Assembly (NCBI GenBank): GCA_038245795.1
Contig: JBBRSC010000232.1
Coordinates: 1 to 5,340, forward strand
DNA from: JBBRSC01 sp038245795
GTDB taxonomy: Bacteria; Actinomycetota; Acidimicrobiia; Acidimicrobiales; Microtrichaceae
Length of the DNA stretch: 5,340 bases
Direction of reading: 5' to 3'
The position numbers and the translations under genes are program-made. Positions 5,160-5,340 of this stretch are shown piece after piece. Every line of letters starts with the position of its first letter. The first letter of the stretch is position 1. Under the pieces are notes generated by a model that was not told the origin of the DNA, did not search any database, and worked only from the letters and a program-made list of their open reading frames with translations.

Positions 5160-5340
5160 TCAGGCGGGCGAGATCACCACGTAGCGGTCGGGATCGACCC
5201 CTTGCGACGACGAGGTCACTCCATCGATGTCATTGACCGCATCGTGGACGGTCTTGCGATCGGAGGAACCCATGATCTCCAGCCCGTGTGCCGTCCCCGA
5301 CTCCATCACCTTGGTCGCGAGCTCCTTGGTGAAGATGTCC
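5160..5340 (-). CDS. jag: Jag/KhpB RNA-binding protein, C-terminal end (5' end outside window)
   Basis: The minus strand is open from the right edge (first full codon 5339-5337) to a TGA at 5162-5160, giving 59 visible residues. They read like the R3H domain that closes Jag (KhpB/EloR) proteins: ELATKVMESGTAHGL, then the R3H signature RKTVH with Arg and His four apart, then DAVNDIDGVTSSSQG and RYVVISPA. Jag proteins carry a KH domain ahead of R3H, bind RNA in the cytoplasm and influence cell elongation and division in Gram-positive bacteria; the KH part would lie beyond the window. The order yidC-jag-rsmG-parA-parB near the origin is conserved widely, which supports the call. The fragment is too short for the track used to find open frames and is identified from translation and context. 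Confidence 0.85.
   Translation of the reverse strand, partial: DIFTKELATKVMESGTAHGLEIMGSSDRKTVHDAVNDIDGVTSSSQGVDPDRYVVISPA

Noticed and set aside
4428..5184. Plus-strand open frames (171 and 157 codons) opposite rsmG
   Set aside because: They are antisense to rsmG, which has a full set of family motifs; their translations resemble no known protein.
1..5340. A novel defence system, mobile element or CRISPR-like array
   Set aside because: All the genes belong to the conserved origin-proximal housekeeping set in their usual order; no transposase, integrase, direct-repeat array or attachment-like duplication was seen.

Overview
The window reads as the chromosomal origin-proximal region of a high-GC Gram-positive bacterium (Actinomycetota). 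A deep-branching lineage such as Acidimicrobiia is plausible, but that placement is an impression from protein style, not a tested result. The gene order thioredoxin reductase - thioredoxin - CwlM-like protein, facing ParB - ParA - RsmG - Jag on the other strand, matches the classic actinobacterial block beside dnaA/rpmH (in Mycobacterium tuberculosis: trxB2-trxC-cwlM, then parB-parA-gid-Rv3920c). The window is almost entirely coding, with no mobile elements, CRISPR arrays, tRNA or rRNA genes seen.

Left half, plus strand (1-2457). The 3' part of trxB enters from the left edge. After a 144-bp spacer comes a complete trxA, then after 59 bp a 337-aa protein with two peptidoglycan-binding repeats and a worn-down amidase-like domain (CwlM type). 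The trxB-trxA spacer holds an exact GGAAT-N18-GTT match to the SigR/SigH disulfide-stress promoter consensus, followed by a hairpin and a perfect 9+9 inverted repeat in the predicted leader. TrxB and TrxA form an NADPH-driven disulfide-reducing pair. The CwlM-like protein is more likely a cytosolic regulator of cell-wall precursor synthesis than a hydrolase.

Right half, minus strand (2505-5340). Reading right to left: the C-terminal R3H end of jag (khpB), rsmG (16S rRNA m7G methyltransferase), parA and parB. parA and parB overlap by 14 bp and must be co-transcribed. The 102-bp gap between rsmG and parA holds a perfect 18-bp parS palindrome, a sigma70-like promoter for parA built into a second inverted repeat, and a third inverted repeat near the predicted transcription start. 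ParB can therefore load directly beside its own operon's promoter, so the segregation centromere and a possible autoregulatory switch lie in the same small region.

The two halves converge on a 47-bp gap (2458-2504) with no strong terminator but one DnaA-box-like 9-mer. All genes belong to known families. The less ordinary points are the degenerate amidase domain, the stress promoter in front of trxA, and the dense palindrome cluster upstream of parA.
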